From CAZRIE01 sp964600075 (GTDB taxonomy: Bacteria > Bacteroidota > Bacteroidia > Flavobacteriales > Flavobacteriaceae), in the NCBI GenBank assembly GCA_964600075.1, contig CAZRIE010000011.1, positions 8,153-72,152 on the forward strand: DNA of 64,000 nucleotides, written 5' to 3'. Both the position numbers and the translations under genes were made by a program. Below are positions 16,662 to 25,872 of the stretch, in pieces. The notes beneath the pieces are model-generated. The model saw nothing but the letters and a program-made list of their open reading frames with translations, did not search any database and was not told the DNA's origin. The stretch's first letter is position 1; each line of letters opens with the position of its first letter.

Positions 16662-18926
16662 TTACCCCGCTATTGGCGCACTCATACAATGATCAGGAAT
16701 GCCAAAGCCATCGACCAAGATATGAATATGGGGGCGAAGCTCAGTACATAGCCGTTCTACCCGTTGCCGAATTGCTTTCGATTTCGTTCCTCCTATATAG
16801 CCCTGTTCCAAATACCATTCGGCATCTTCACGAATAGTCTGTAATGCATGAAGCGTTCCTAGTTTCTGAAACAGTAAGCGATTTTTTTCATTTGGAATAG
16901 TGTCGACAAAATCACAGTAGAAATTATAGGCCAACTCGCAACTATATGCTTTTCCAAGTGCCACTAAATGGGTCTGAACCTTTAAAAAGGCCTGGTAAGA
17001 GGGCATCCCTTTTTTAATGTAGTCGCGAATGCGCATGGCTAGCGTATAGGTCAATCGGCGCGTACGATACTCAAAAGCATGTTTGTGGAATTTGGGATTG
17101 TACAGATGTTCTTTATCCACTTTATTGGAATATACCGGGTTTATTGTGGTGAGTTTATTACTAATTTGTATCCCTAATATTTTCAATACTGCAGAAAATC
17201 CTGCACTATTGAATTCTGATTTAAAATCGGAAAGCACACCTTTGGCAGCTAAAAGCAATAGAACGGTATTATCGCCCTCGAAAGTGGTGAAAATATCTAC
17301 ATCGCCTTTGAGGTCTGCGATACGGTTTTCCAACAAATATCCCTTTCCGCCGCAGGCTTCACGGCATTCTTGAATGGCCGAATTGGCGTACCAAGTAATA
17401 ATGGATTTTAGGCCTGCCACCTGGGTCTCGACTTCTCTTTTGTCAGGCTGACTTTGGTCACAATATGCTTCCATAATTTTATCCAGAGCGACATGATAAA
17501 CATAGGCACTTGCCACCAATGGTGTCAATCGCAATTGATGTGTTGGATAGTCCATTAAAAGGTCTTCCTGTACTTTTATGCTGTCATTGAACTGTCTGCG
17601 TTTGAGGGCATGTTTGATAGCGACGGCAAGGGCGAATTTCGCTCCGCCCAGTCCTGCGCGAGCTACGCAAATACGACCACCTACTAATGTGCCGAGCATA
17701 GTAAAAAAACGTTTGTTCGAGTTTTTGATCTGGGAATGATAACTGCCATCGGAGCGTACATCACCATATTTATTGAGTAAATTTTCCCTTGGTACCGAAA
17801 CTTGATCGAACCATATTTTTCCGTTGTCCACGCCGTTCAGACCCAGTTTATACCCATTGTCCTCGATTTTGATGCCGGGTAGCAACTCATGTTTTTCATT
17901 TCGTAAGGGCACTAAAATGGCATGTACTCCTTCATTCTTTCCGTCGACAATAAGTTGGGCAAAGACAGAAGCCATTTTTGAATGTAAAGCATTACCGATA
18001 TATTCTTTGTTATCGTTCTGCCCTGGCGTCTGTATGATGATGTTATCCGTTTCTTTATCATAGGTTGCCGTAGTCTTGATACCGCGAACGTTAGATCCAT
18101 GCCCAGTTTCTGTCATGGCGAAGCAGCCTAGTAAAGACGCACTGCCCGCATCTTCCAAGTATTTGTCATGATGCTTTTTTGTACCTAGCTTTTGTATGCT
18201 TCCACCGAACAGCCCGAACTGTACGCCGAATTTTATGGTGAGGCTCCCGTCCACATACATCATATTTTCGAACATGTAGGCGTAGCCTTCCATGTCATTG
18301 GTGCCACCGTATATTGATGGATATGCCATGGGTCCATACCCTTTGTCCGCCAAAAACTTTACCTGATCCAATACTACTTCCCTGAAATCTTCTTTTTTTC
18401 TATGGATATCCCATTCGAAAATCGGGTTGTCTAAAACGGAACGGAACCCATCAATAACATCGGCATGTTCTCCCTTTAAAAGGGTATCGATTTCCGAAGC
18501 GTCGTAATAGTTCAAGGTCGATTTGTAATCTACTTCTACGTCGAACAAATGGCTATAATGGTTGGGCTGAATACCGAGATTTACCTCGATGTGTTTCAAT
18601 TGGTCGTTGAAGGGGCATTTACGATAATGCTGGCGCACTATTTTTTGACTGAACGTAGCCAAGGGGTAGGTTTCGCTCTCTACCAGTTTTACTCTCGTGT
18701 TGGCGATTGTCCGCTTCCAATTTTTAAGCTCGTTGTTTGTTGGGGGATTTGCTGTATCCAACCAAGAAATAAGTGTATTCCGATTTTCTTCGGTTAATGT
18801 TTCATCGGCTTCCAACGCCTTCTGAACAACATTGATTTCAGAGATCGTTAAGAGGTCGTCTGACCAGATAACATAAAAAAATGGAATGTATTGAAGAATT
18901 CCAGAGGGATACTTATTTTTTTGCAT
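16662..18926 (-). CDS. Acyl-CoA dehydrogenase/oxidase family protein
   Basis: 754 residues, longer than classical acyl-CoA dehydrogenases (~390) and close to acyl-CoA oxidases. The motif GCFAMTETGHGSNVRG is the oxidase-type substrate/FAD loop. A C-terminal region contains QECREACGGKGYLLENRI followed by FTTFEGDNTVLLL, where oxidases have catalytic and FAD-contact residues. It should oxidise acyl-CoA to trans-2-enoyl-CoA in fatty acid degradation. Whether oxygen or an electron-transfer protein is the acceptor cannot be told from sequence. It is monocistronic, in the same direction as pckA but separated by the pckA terminator. The ATG at 18926 is the natural start. Confidence 0.88.
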   Translation of the reverse strand: MQKNKYPSGILQYIPFFYVIWSDDLLTISEINVVQKALEADETLTEENRNTLISWLDTANPPTNNELKNWKRTIANTRVKLVESETYPLATFSQKIVRQHYRKCPFNDQLKHIEVNLGIQPNHYSHLFDVEVDYKSTLNYYDASEIDTLLKGEHADVIDGFRSVLDNPIFEWDIHRKKEDFREVVLDQVKFLADKGYGPMAYPSIYGGTNDMEGYAYMFENMMYVDGSLTIKFGVQFGLFGGSIQKLGTKKHHDKYLEDAGSASLLGCFAMTETGHGSNVRGIKTTATYDKETDNIIIQTPGQNDNKEYIGNALHSKMASVFAQLIVDGKNEGVHAILVPLRNEKHELLPGIKIEDNGYKLGLNGVDNGKIWFDQVSVPRENLLNKYGDVRSDGSYHSQIKNSNKRFFTMLGTLVGGRICVARAGLGGAKFALAVAIKHALKRRQFNDSIKVQEDLLMDYPTHQLRLTPLVASAYVYHVALDKIMEAYCDQSQPDKREVETQVAGLKSIITWYANSAIQECREACGGKGYLLENRIADLKGDVDIFTTFEGDNTVLLLLAAKGVLSDFKSEFNSAGFSAVLKILGIQISNKLTTINPVYSNKVDKEHLYNPKFHKHAFEYRTRRLTYTLAMRIRDYIKKGMPSYQAFLKVQTHLVALGKAYSCELAYNFYCDFVDTIPNEKNRLLFQKLGTLHALQTIREDAEWYLEQGYIGGTKSKAIRQRVERLCTELRPHIHILVDGFGIPDHCMSAPIAG

Positions 18927-19001
18927 AATATGAAATTACGACTTTTCAACTAGAATTTCGTCTCTCCAGCGAAGACGGGTATCCACTGAACGAACCTATG
19001 C

Positions 19002-19033
19002 AAAAAACCCCGCTGCCAAATGACAACGGGGTA
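19002..19033 (-). terminator. Terminator of pckA
   Basis: On the minus strand: ACCCCGTTGTC, loop ATTT, GGCAGCGGGGT, then TTTTT. The stem is GC-rich with two mismatches and lies 35 bases after the pckA stop. Confidence 0.85.
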
Positions 19034-19067
19034 CTGAAACGAATTTGGGATTATACAGCTAATCTAT

Positions 19068-20669
19068 TTATGACTGTAATTCGAGATTTTTAGGCCCGGC
19101 CTCAACTATTGCCGGATTCACATCTGCCTGAAACTGTTCAAAGTTTTTGTTGAACAATTTGATGAGTTTCTTTTTAACCTCCTCGTATTTTGCTTTGTCT
19201 TTCCAAGTATTTTTGGGAATGAGTACATCCGATGGCACATTAGGGCAACTTACCGGAATCTGAAACCCGAAAGCTTCATCAGTAACAAAATCTACATTGT
19301 CGAAATCATGATGGTGAATGGCATCTATCATTGCTCTCGTATATTTTAACTTTATACGAGAACCTATGCCATGGGCTCCACCCGTCCATCCGGTATTGAC
19401 CAGCCATGCAGTGACGTTGTGCTCTTTGATTTTTTCGGCCAAAAGTTCGGCGTATTTATTGGGGTGCCACATCATAAAGGCTGCCCCAAAACAAGCGCTA
19501 AAGGTTGCCTGTGGTTCGGTTACGCCCATTTCGGTGCCGGCCACTTTAGCGGTATACCCGGATATAAAATGGTAACTGGCCTGTTCGGGTGTCAATTTGC
19601 TGACAGGAGGCAGTACGCCAAAAGCGTCACAGGTCAAGAAAATGATATTTTCGGGATGCCCAGCAACACAAGGCATCTGAATATTATCGATGTAACGTAT
19701 CGGATAGGAGGCTCTGGTGTTCTGCGTGATGGAAACATCGGTATAATCTACTTTTCGGGTGTTTTCATCGTACACCACATTTTCAAGAACGGTTCCGAAT
19801 TTGATAGCATTAAAAATATCAGGTTCGTTTTCTCCAGAAAGATTAATAGCCTTGGCGTAACAACCACCTTCGATATTAAAAGTGCCCTCGTTGGTCCAGC
19901 AATGTTCGTCGTCTCCGATCAGCTTACGTTTGGGGTCTGCGCTCAAGGTGGTTTTTCCGGTTCCGGATAATCCAAATAAAATGGTCACATCATCCTTTTC
20001 GCCCACATTGGCAGAACAGTGCATAGGTAGTACCTCTTGCAGGGGCATTAAGTAGTTCATAACGGAAAAAATCCCCTTTTTCATTTCTCCGGCATATTCG
20101 GTGCCTAAGATGACAATTTCCTTACGTTCCAAATTCAGGTCTACACTGGTTTTGGAAGTCATTTCGGAAGTATATCTGTTCGCCGGAAACTGACCTGCAT
20201 TGAAAATCACATAATCGGGTTCGCCGAAATCGGCCAATTGTTCTTTGGTAGGCATAATCAGCATATTCTGCATGAAAAGGGCATGGTAGGCACGGGTACA
20301 GACGATACGTGTTTTGATACGATATTTTGGATCCCAACCCGCATAAGCATCTACTACATATAAGTGTTCGCAGATGTTCAAATAGTCAAGCGCACGTTCA
20401 TGGTTGACCATAAAAGTGTGCTCGTCAAGGCCAATATTGATATTGCCCCAGTCAATGTTATTTTCTGAATCTGGGTGACGTACAATACGCTTGTCCTTTG
20501 GGCTACGTCCCGTTTTTTCTCCGGAATAGGTCATCAATGCACCCACATCGGAAATTGCGGTACCTTTTTCTAGGCGTAGTCCCAGTTCATAAAGTACGGG
20601 TACGCTACTGTTTCTATAAATCTTTTCGGTTTCTATACCGTATTGATGAAGATTAAATGCTTCTGCCAT
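19068..20669 (-). CDS. pckA: Phosphoenolpyruvate carboxykinase (ATP)
   Basis: 533 residues, the normal size. The enzyme converts oxaloacetate and ATP to phosphoenolpyruvate, CO2 and ADP, the entry step of gluconeogenesis. The P-loop GLSGTGKTT is at residues 233-241, the kinase-2/metal motif GDDEHCW at 252-258, the substrate-binding RSPKDKR near 55-61 and the AGQFPANRYTSEM region near 158-170. This is the ATP-type family, not the GTP-type. It has its own terminator and is divergent from ruvB. With the malic enzyme at 25873 it covers both exits from C4 acids. Confidence 0.96.
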   Translation of the reverse strand: MAEAFNLHQYGIETEKIYRNSSVPVLYELGLRLEKGTAISDVGALMTYSGEKTGRSPKDKRIVRHPDSENNIDWGNINIGLDEHTFMVNHERALDYLNICEHLYVVDAYAGWDPKYRIKTRIVCTRAYHALFMQNMLIMPTKEQLADFGEPDYVIFNAGQFPANRYTSEMTSKTSVDLNLERKEIVILGTEYAGEMKKGIFSVMNYLMPLQEVLPMHCSANVGEKDDVTILFGLSGTGKTTLSADPKRKLIGDDEHCWTNEGTFNIEGGCYAKAINLSGENEPDIFNAIKFGTVLENVVYDENTRKVDYTDVSITQNTRASYPIRYIDNIQMPCVAGHPENIIFLTCDAFGVLPPVSKLTPEQASYHFISGYTAKVAGTEMGVTEPQATFSACFGAAFMMWHPNKYAELLAEKIKEHNVTAWLVNTGWTGGAHGIGSRIKLKYTRAMIDAIHHHDFDNVDFVTDEAFGFQIPVSCPNVPSDVLIPKNTWKDKAKYEEVKKKLIKLFNKNFEQFQADVNPAIVEAGPKNLELQS

Positions 20670-20786
20670 AGTTTTTGTTTTTAAGATTGATATTTCATCT
20701 GCTCATATATTTCTGACAAAGTTTGTGAATATAAATGCTAAAAAAGATGACAAATATCATGTTGCTATGGTCGGGGTCGAAATACC

Positions 20787-20818
20787 TTGATTTCTGCCCT
20801 TCGATTTTACTATCTTTG
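20787..20818 (+). promoter_or_regulatory. Promoter of ruvB, probably giving a leaderless mRNA
   Basis: TTG (20787-20789), 21-base spacer, TATCTTTG (20811-20818): a full match to the Bacteroidota consensus. Only five bases separate the -7 element from the ruvB ATG at 20824, so transcription should start at or next to the start codon. Confidence 0.75.
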
Positions 20819-20823
20819 GGTCT

Positions 20824-21846
20824 ATGAATGAGTATCTAGACCCTTCCGGAGAAAATTTTACTCCCGAAGAAGTGGACATAGAAAGGGTATTGCGCCCCAT
20901 AACTTTTGATGATTTTACAGGACAAGAACAGGTATTGGAAAACCTAAAGGTCTTTGTCGATGCAGCCAACCTCCGGGGTGAGGCCTTAGATCATACTTTG
21001 TTTCACGGTCCCCCTGGATTGGGTAAGACCACTTTGGCCCATATTCTGGCAAACGAACTTGGGGTAGGCATTAAAATTACTTCGGGCCCTGTGTTGGATA
21101 AACCAGGCGACCTTGCCGGACTTTTGACTAACCTAGACGAACGCGATGTGCTTTTTATTGATGAGATTCATCGACTGAGCCCCATCGTTGAAGAGTATCT
21201 CTATTCAGCGATGGAAGATTATAAAATCGATATTATGATAGAGACGGGCCCGAATGCGCGATCCGTGCAGATCAACCTGAATCCGTTTACATTGATAGGA
21301 GCAACTACACGTTCCGGCTTGTTGACATCGCCAATGCGTGCGCGTTTCGGTATTCAAAGTCGGCTACAATATTATTCCACAGAACTACTTTCTACTATCG
21401 TAGAACGAAGTGCCGAGATTTTAAAAGTGCCCATCACGCAAGATGCGGCTATCGAAATTGCCGGTCGGAGTAGGGGAACCCCAAGAATCTGTAATGCTTT
21501 GTTGAGACGTGTACGTGATTTTGCACAGATAAAAGGTAATGGCAATATCGATATGGACATTTCGAGATTCAGCTTAAAAGCATTGCATGTTGACGTCTAT
21601 GGCCTCGATGAAATGGATAACAAAATTCTGACCACTTTGATCGATAAGTTTAAAGGTGGCCCTGTAGGGATTTCCACTATCGCTACGGCAGTTTCCGAAA
21701 GTGCGGAAACCATTGAAGAAGTATACGAGCCTTTTTTGATACAGCAGGGCTTTATTATGCGCACTCCTAGGGGTAGGGAAGTGACCGAACTTGCATATAA
21801 ACATTTGGGAAGAATCAAAGGAGGTATCCAGCCAGGTCTATTTTAG
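20824..21846 (+). CDS. ruvB: Holliday junction branch migration helicase RuvB
   Basis: 340 residues, full length. RuvB is the hexameric AAA+ motor that drives branch migration of Holliday junctions loaded by RuvA. The Walker A motif GPPGLGKTT is at 62-70, Walker B DEIH at 113-116, sensor 1 is the GATTRSG segment, and a C-terminal winged helix ends in TPRGREVTELAYKHLG. ruvA is in the same window at 28425 but not adjacent. It is divergent from pckA. The start is fixed by the N-terminal MNEYLDPSG and by the promoter just upstream. Confidence 0.96.
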   Translation: MNEYLDPSGENFTPEEVDIERVLRPITFDDFTGQEQVLENLKVFVDAANLRGEALDHTLFHGPPGLGKTTLAHILANELGVGIKITSGPVLDKPGDLAGLLTNLDERDVLFIDEIHRLSPIVEEYLYSAMEDYKIDIMIETGPNARSVQINLNPFTLIGATTRSGLLTSPMRARFGIQSRLQYYSTELLSTIVERSAEILKVPITQDAAIEIAGRSRGTPRICNALLRRVRDFAQIKGNGNIDMDISRFSLKALHVDVYGLDEMDNKILTTLIDKFKGGPVGISTIATAVSESAETIEEVYEPFLIQQGFIMRTPRGREVTELAYKHLGRIKGGIQPGLF

Positions 21847-21966
21847 ATTTATAAAGTTGAATCTTTAATGCGCATTTTAGAAGCGTGAACAAAATATTTT
21901 GACCTGTCCTAAATTACAGTTCATGGATGTAACATATCTAATTTAATAAGAAGATGTAGTGCTACA

Positions 21967-23346
21967 ATGAATACAACTACGGAATCAAGAACATCCCCAA
22001 AAAGAAAATCCCCTAAAATGAAAAAACCGTTGGTTAGCGTCTCGCAAATCGAAGTGTTCAAAAATCGGAACCGTATCCTCAAAAACCCCTTGCCATTCCA
22101 TAATGAGAATTTTGAAAAGTTCGGTGATACGTTTATGGTGAACATCGGTTTGGGGAGTAAAGTAGTTTTTACCCGAAATGCGGAATCGATAAGATACATC
22201 CTTCAAAAAAATCATAAAAACTATCACAAGTCTTCGCTACAAACAAAAGATCTGGCCAAGTATATTGGTCATGGGCTGTTGACCGCAAATGGCGATTTTT
22301 GGCGCGTTCATCGTAGAATGGTACAACCCGCTTTTCACAAGAAAAAGCTAGAGGGCCTTTTACAGATTATGTATGATTCGATTGTTACCGAGTTGCAGCG
22401 GATAGAGCACTCAAAAGAAAATGATATTTTCCCCTTAATGGGCGATTTGGCCTTTCAAGTGGTGGCCCAGTCACTTTTTAGTGCCGATAATCTGCGCAAT
22501 CGTATGCGTAAATTACAGGATATCACGACGACCAATCAAAAAATGTTGATCAAAGAAATGCGCCAGCCCTATTTGAAATGGTGGTTTCAATTGTCGGGCG
22601 ATATTGGCCGACATTTAGAGTTTTCAAAAGATGCGCAACGACTATTGAACGGTATTATTCAAGAACGAATAGATTCTAAAGAGGAAAAAGACGATTTGTT
22701 GGATATGCTTCTAAAGGCCCGTTACGAAGATGGAACCGCCATGTCTCGTAAACAGCTTATCGACGAGGTACTCATACTTTTTACCGCTGGGCACGAAACC
22801 ACTGCGAATGCCCTTAGTTTCACCTTGTTTCTTTTGTCAAAACACCCTGAAATTCAAGAAAAGTTATTTCAAGAAGTAAAGACCGTAGATTTTGAGAATA
22901 CCGACCTGATGCAAGCATTGGGCCGATTGCAATATACCAAACAATGTATCGAGGAAGCCATGCGGTTATATCCGCCTGTGTATGTTATTGATCGCGTAAG
23001 TTTGGGAAAGGATAACGTCGGCGGTTACGATTTTAAAAAGCGTACGATTTGGTTGATGAGTATCTACGAACTGCATCGCCATGCTGATCTCTGGGAAAAA
23101 CCGAACAAATTCTTACCGGAACGTTTTGACCCCGAAAACAAAAAAGACTACTCCGGTTATTATTTTCCGTTCGGGGCCGGACCACGCATGTGCGTAGGCA
23201 ATAGTTTTGCGATGTACGAAATGATTATTGTAATAGCTACTTTAGTCAAAAAATACAAATTGTCTTCTTCAGCTGAAAATATTACGCTAAATCCGCTTAT
23301 TTCGTTGAAGCCTAAAGAAGTGTTGATAAAATTTGATGAGCGATAA
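21967..23346 (+). CDS. Cytochrome P450
   Basis: 459 residues. A heme-thiolate monooxygenase. The Cys-ligand loop FPFGAGPRMCVG places the axial Cys at 409. The I-helix oxygen-activation motif is AGHETT and the ExxR motif reads EAMR. The C-helix WRVHRRMVQPAFH resembles fatty acid/CYP4-like and CYP102-like P450s rather than the small camphor type. No N-terminal membrane anchor is seen. No ferredoxin or ferredoxin reductase gene is adjacent, so its redox partner must be encoded elsewhere; the substrate is unknown. The last 11 bases overlap queG, which suggests cotranscription without implying a shared pathway. Confidence 0.92.
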   Translation: MNTTTESRTSPKRKSPKMKKPLVSVSQIEVFKNRNRILKNPLPFHNENFEKFGDTFMVNIGLGSKVVFTRNAESIRYILQKNHKNYHKSSLQTKDLAKYIGHGLLTANGDFWRVHRRMVQPAFHKKKLEGLLQIMYDSIVTELQRIEHSKENDIFPLMGDLAFQVVAQSLFSADNLRNRMRKLQDITTTNQKMLIKEMRQPYLKWWFQLSGDIGRHLEFSKDAQRLLNGIIQERIDSKEEKDDLLDMLLKARYEDGTAMSRKQLIDEVLILFTAGHETTANALSFTLFLLSKHPEIQEKLFQEVKTVDFENTDLMQALGRLQYTKQCIEEAMRLYPPVYVIDRVSLGKDNVGGYDFKKRTIWLMSIYELHRHADLWEKPNKFLPERFDPENKKDYSGYYFPFGAGPRMCVGNSFAMYEMIIVIATLVKKYKLSSSAENITLNPLISLKPKEVLIKFDER

Positions 23347-24256
23347 GCATTGGAATACGAAACAAATCAAGACCGAAGCCAAACGCCTCGGTTTTTTATC
23401 ATGTGGTGTCTCCAAAGCAGATTTCTTAGAAGAAGAAGCCCCAAGATTGGAAACTTGGCTTAAGAAAAATAGGCATGGCGAGATGGGCTATATGGAAAAC
23501 CATTTCGACAAGCGTCTGGATCCTAGACTTTTAGTAGATGGCGCCAAATCAGTAATTTCCTTATTGCTTAATTACTATCCTCAAGAGACCCAAAAGGAGG
23601 AGTCGTATAAGATTTCTAAATACGCCTATGGTAATGACTATCACCATGTAATTAAATCAAAACTGAAACAACTACAGCAATTTATTTCCGAAGAAATTGG
23701 GGAAGTAAATGGTCGTGCATTTGTCGATTCCGCACCGGTATTGGATAAGGCCTGGGCCGCCAAAAGCGGACTCGGTTGGATCGGTAAACACAGTAATCTG
23801 TTGACACAACAGGTAGGGTCTTTTTATTTTATAGCCGAATTGATAATAGACCTGGATTTGGAATACGACACCCCCGTCACAGACCATTGTGGTACATGCA
23901 CCGCCTGTATCGATGCTTGCCCCACAGAGGCTATCGTCGAACCCTATGTGGTCGATGGCAGCAAGTGTATTTCCTATTTTACTATCGAACTGAAGAATGA
24001 AATCCCGAATGAATTCCATGGGAGATTTGATGATTGGGCCTTTGGCTGTGATGTTTGCCAAGATGTGTGCCCTTGGAACAAATTTTCGAAACCGCATAGT
24101 GAACCTCTGTTTAACCCGCATCCCGAAATGCTATCCATGTCAAAAAAAGACTGGGAAGAGATTACGGAAGATGTTTTTAAAAAGGTCTTTCAGAAATCTG
24201 CAGTAAAACGAACAAAGTTCGAAGGTCTCAAGCGAAACATTAAATTTCTAAAGTAA
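23336..24256 (+). CDS. queG: Epoxyqueuosine reductase
   Basis: 306 residues from the ATG at 23336; an upstream in-frame TTG at 23333 is less likely. QueG reduces epoxyqueuosine to queuosine in the wobble position of tRNAs for Asp, Asn, His and Tyr, using cobalamin and two [4Fe-4S] clusters. The cluster motifs are CGTCTACIDACP, with KCISYFTIE nearby, and CDVCQDVCPWNKF. The N-terminal cobalamin-binding half shows GKSVISLLLNYYP-like and YAYGNDYHHVIKSKL segments. It overlaps the P450 gene by 11 bases. The overlap depends on the start chosen, but no downstream ATG preserves the family N-terminus. Confidence 0.93.
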   Translation: MSDKHWNTKQIKTEAKRLGFLSCGVSKADFLEEEAPRLETWLKKNRHGEMGYMENHFDKRLDPRLLVDGAKSVISLLLNYYPQETQKEESYKISKYAYGNDYHHVIKSKLKQLQQFISEEIGEVNGRAFVDSAPVLDKAWAAKSGLGWIGKHSNLLTQQVGSFYFIAELIIDLDLEYDTPVTDHCGTCTACIDACPTEAIVEPYVVDGSKCISYFTIELKNEIPNEFHGRFDDWAFGCDVCQDVCPWNKFSKPHSEPLFNPHPEMLSMSKKDWEEITEDVFKKVFQKSAVKRTKFEGLKRNIKFLK

Positions 24257-24269
24257 GACGAAATCCATA

Positions 24270-24300
24270 CCTCTCCTCTTGCCTCCGACGAGGGAGGCCT
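24270..24300. repeat. Palindromic element downstream of queG
   Basis: GCCTCC, loop GACGAG, GGAGGC, preceded by CCTCTCCTCTT. The stem is GC-rich and is followed by CTTTG, so it is a poor terminator. It resembles other CTCCTT/AGGAGG palindromes at 45340 and 46716. Confidence 0.5.
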
Positions 24301-24387
24301 TTGTATTTCAGAAATACGCATTAAAACACACCAAATTTTCACGCCTGCAACGTAATATCCAGTTTTTGAAACGGTTATAATGGAAAC

Positions 24388-24401
24388 ACAAACGTTTTCG
24401 T
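24388..24401. promoter_or_regulatory. Candidate LacI-type operator upstream of the MFS transporter
   Basis: ACAAACGTTTTCGT contains the CG-centred palindrome AAACGTTT typical of LacI-family operators, about 100 bases before the transporter start. No LacI-family regulator is in the window. This is a pattern match only. Confidence 0.25.
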
Positions 24402-24496
24402 TCAAGACCCTAAGGGTTTTACTGTTAAGTTTTGGCTACTAGAGCTTTAAAATGTTACCTTGTTAGGCAGATTTACCACCAAACCTTGAATATAAA

Positions 24497-25810
24497 ATGA
24501 ACATGATTAAAAAACCGTCTTTAAGTTTTTGGCAGATTTTCAATATGAATGTGGGTTTCTTAGGCATTCAGTACAGTTTTGGGTTACAACAAACCGCAAT
24601 AAACCCAATTTTCTTATACCTAGGTGCTTCGGAAGAAATGTTACCTATTTTAAATATCGCTGGCCCTATAACAGGATTGATAGTACAACCCATAATTGGG
24701 GCGATGTCTGATAAAACCTGGTCTCCAAGATGGGGCAGAAGAAAACCCTATTTTTTGATTGGAGCTATTATTGGTAGTATTTGTTTATTTGCTTTTCCTA
24801 CGAGTCCCGTATTGTGGTTTGCCGTGGGTCTTTTATGGATTCTCGATGTTGGAAACAACATGGCTATGGAGCCGTATCGCGCATTTGTAGGCGATAAACT
24901 ACCCGTAAAGCAATTAAGCTTGGGCTATCAAATGCAGAGTTTGTTCGTTGGAGCAGGAATACTTTTGGCTAATGGTTCAATAGTACTTTTTCAATATTTA
25001 TTTGGTGGTGATACCATCGAAGTTGCAGGCTCGATTCCACAGTGGTTGTACTATTCATTTTATATTGGTGGAATTCTCTCAATTACAACTATTTTATGGT
25101 CGGTATTTAAGACTCCCGAGATTCCACCGACCTCTGAAGAGCTGGCAGAAATCAATCACACCAAAAGTTTAGCTGTCGCTGAGCGCATAGCAAAACCATT
25201 TACGGAAATTAAATCGGCTATTAAAGATATGCCACCTTTCATGTGGAAGCTTGGGGCTGTTTATCTCTTTCAATGGTACGCATTATTTGTATACTGGCAG
25301 TACATTACCCCGTTGTTCAAACTGACAATGGGCTATTCTACTTCAGAAGCGGCATCGCAGTCAGCTCAAATGAGTTTAACCTATAATATAGTCACCATGG
25401 TAGTTGCATTGGCATTGGTGCCCCTTACTTTAAAATTTGGCGGAAAAAAAATATACGCGTATAGCCTAGTAGGTACTGGTTTATCGTTATTAGCTATTCC
25501 ATATATAAGTGATTCTCTTTTGGTTCTGTTGCCTATGGTCTTATTTGGTATTGGCTGGGCGGCCATGATGGGTATTCCTTATACCATGGTATCAAAGGTT
25601 GTTCCTCAAGATAGGAGGGGTGTTTATATGGGTATTCTGAATATGATGATCGTTATTCCTATGGGAATCGAAACATTGACATTTGGACCTATTTTCAAAT
25701 ACTTGTTAGGCGGAAATGCTATAAATGCCATGTTGTTCGCTGGTGCATTCTTTATAGTTGCTGCAATACTTGCAATGCGTTTAAATGTAGCGGTAGATGA
25801 AAAAGAATAA
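24497..25810 (+). CDS. MFS sugar-type transporter (SLC45/GPH-like)
   Basis: 437 residues with about 12 hydrophobic helices. The loop after helix 2, GAMSDKTWSPRWGRRKPYF, is the signature of SLC45/glycoside-pentoside-hexuronide-like symporters. Family members in Bacteroidota often import maltose or related glucosides in polysaccharide-utilisation regions. The second copy of the loop (VVPQDRRGVYMGILNMM) is also present. There is no glycosidase, SusC/D or kinase next to it, so the substrate cannot be assigned. It stands between queG and the malic enzyme with its own upstream region. A second ATG three codons in is an equally possible start. Confidence 0.82.
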   Translation: MNMIKKPSLSFWQIFNMNVGFLGIQYSFGLQQTAINPIFLYLGASEEMLPILNIAGPITGLIVQPIIGAMSDKTWSPRWGRRKPYFLIGAIIGSICLFAFPTSPVLWFAVGLLWILDVGNNMAMEPYRAFVGDKLPVKQLSLGYQMQSLFVGAGILLANGSIVLFQYLFGGDTIEVAGSIPQWLYYSFYIGGILSITTILWSVFKTPEIPPTSEELAEINHTKSLAVAERIAKPFTEIKSAIKDMPPFMWKLGAVYLFQWYALFVYWQYITPLFKLTMGYSTSEAASQSAQMSLTYNIVTMVVALALVPLTLKFGGKKIYAYSLVGTGLSLLAIPYISDSLLVLLPMVLFGIGWAAMMGIPYTMVSKVVPQDRRGVYMGILNMMIVIPMGIETLTFGPIFKYLLGGNAINAMLFAGAFFIVAAILAMRLNVAVDEKE

Positions 25811-25817
25811 GGGGCAT

Positions 25818-25850
25818 TTGCACGTAAATGATCTCATTCCCCTAAATTTG
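25818..25850 (+). promoter_or_regulatory. Promoter of the malic enzyme gene
   Basis: TTG (25818-25820), 22-base spacer, TAAATTTG (25843-25850), full -7 match. The predicted leader is about 17 bases to the ATG at 25873. A separate promoter implies expression independent of the MFS gene. Confidence 0.6.
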
Positions 25851-25872
25851 CTTTCCAAAATCGAACTACTAT

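Noticed and set aside
21967..24256. P450 and queG as one pathway
   Set aside because: Overlap alone does not support it; QueG is a universal tRNA enzyme.
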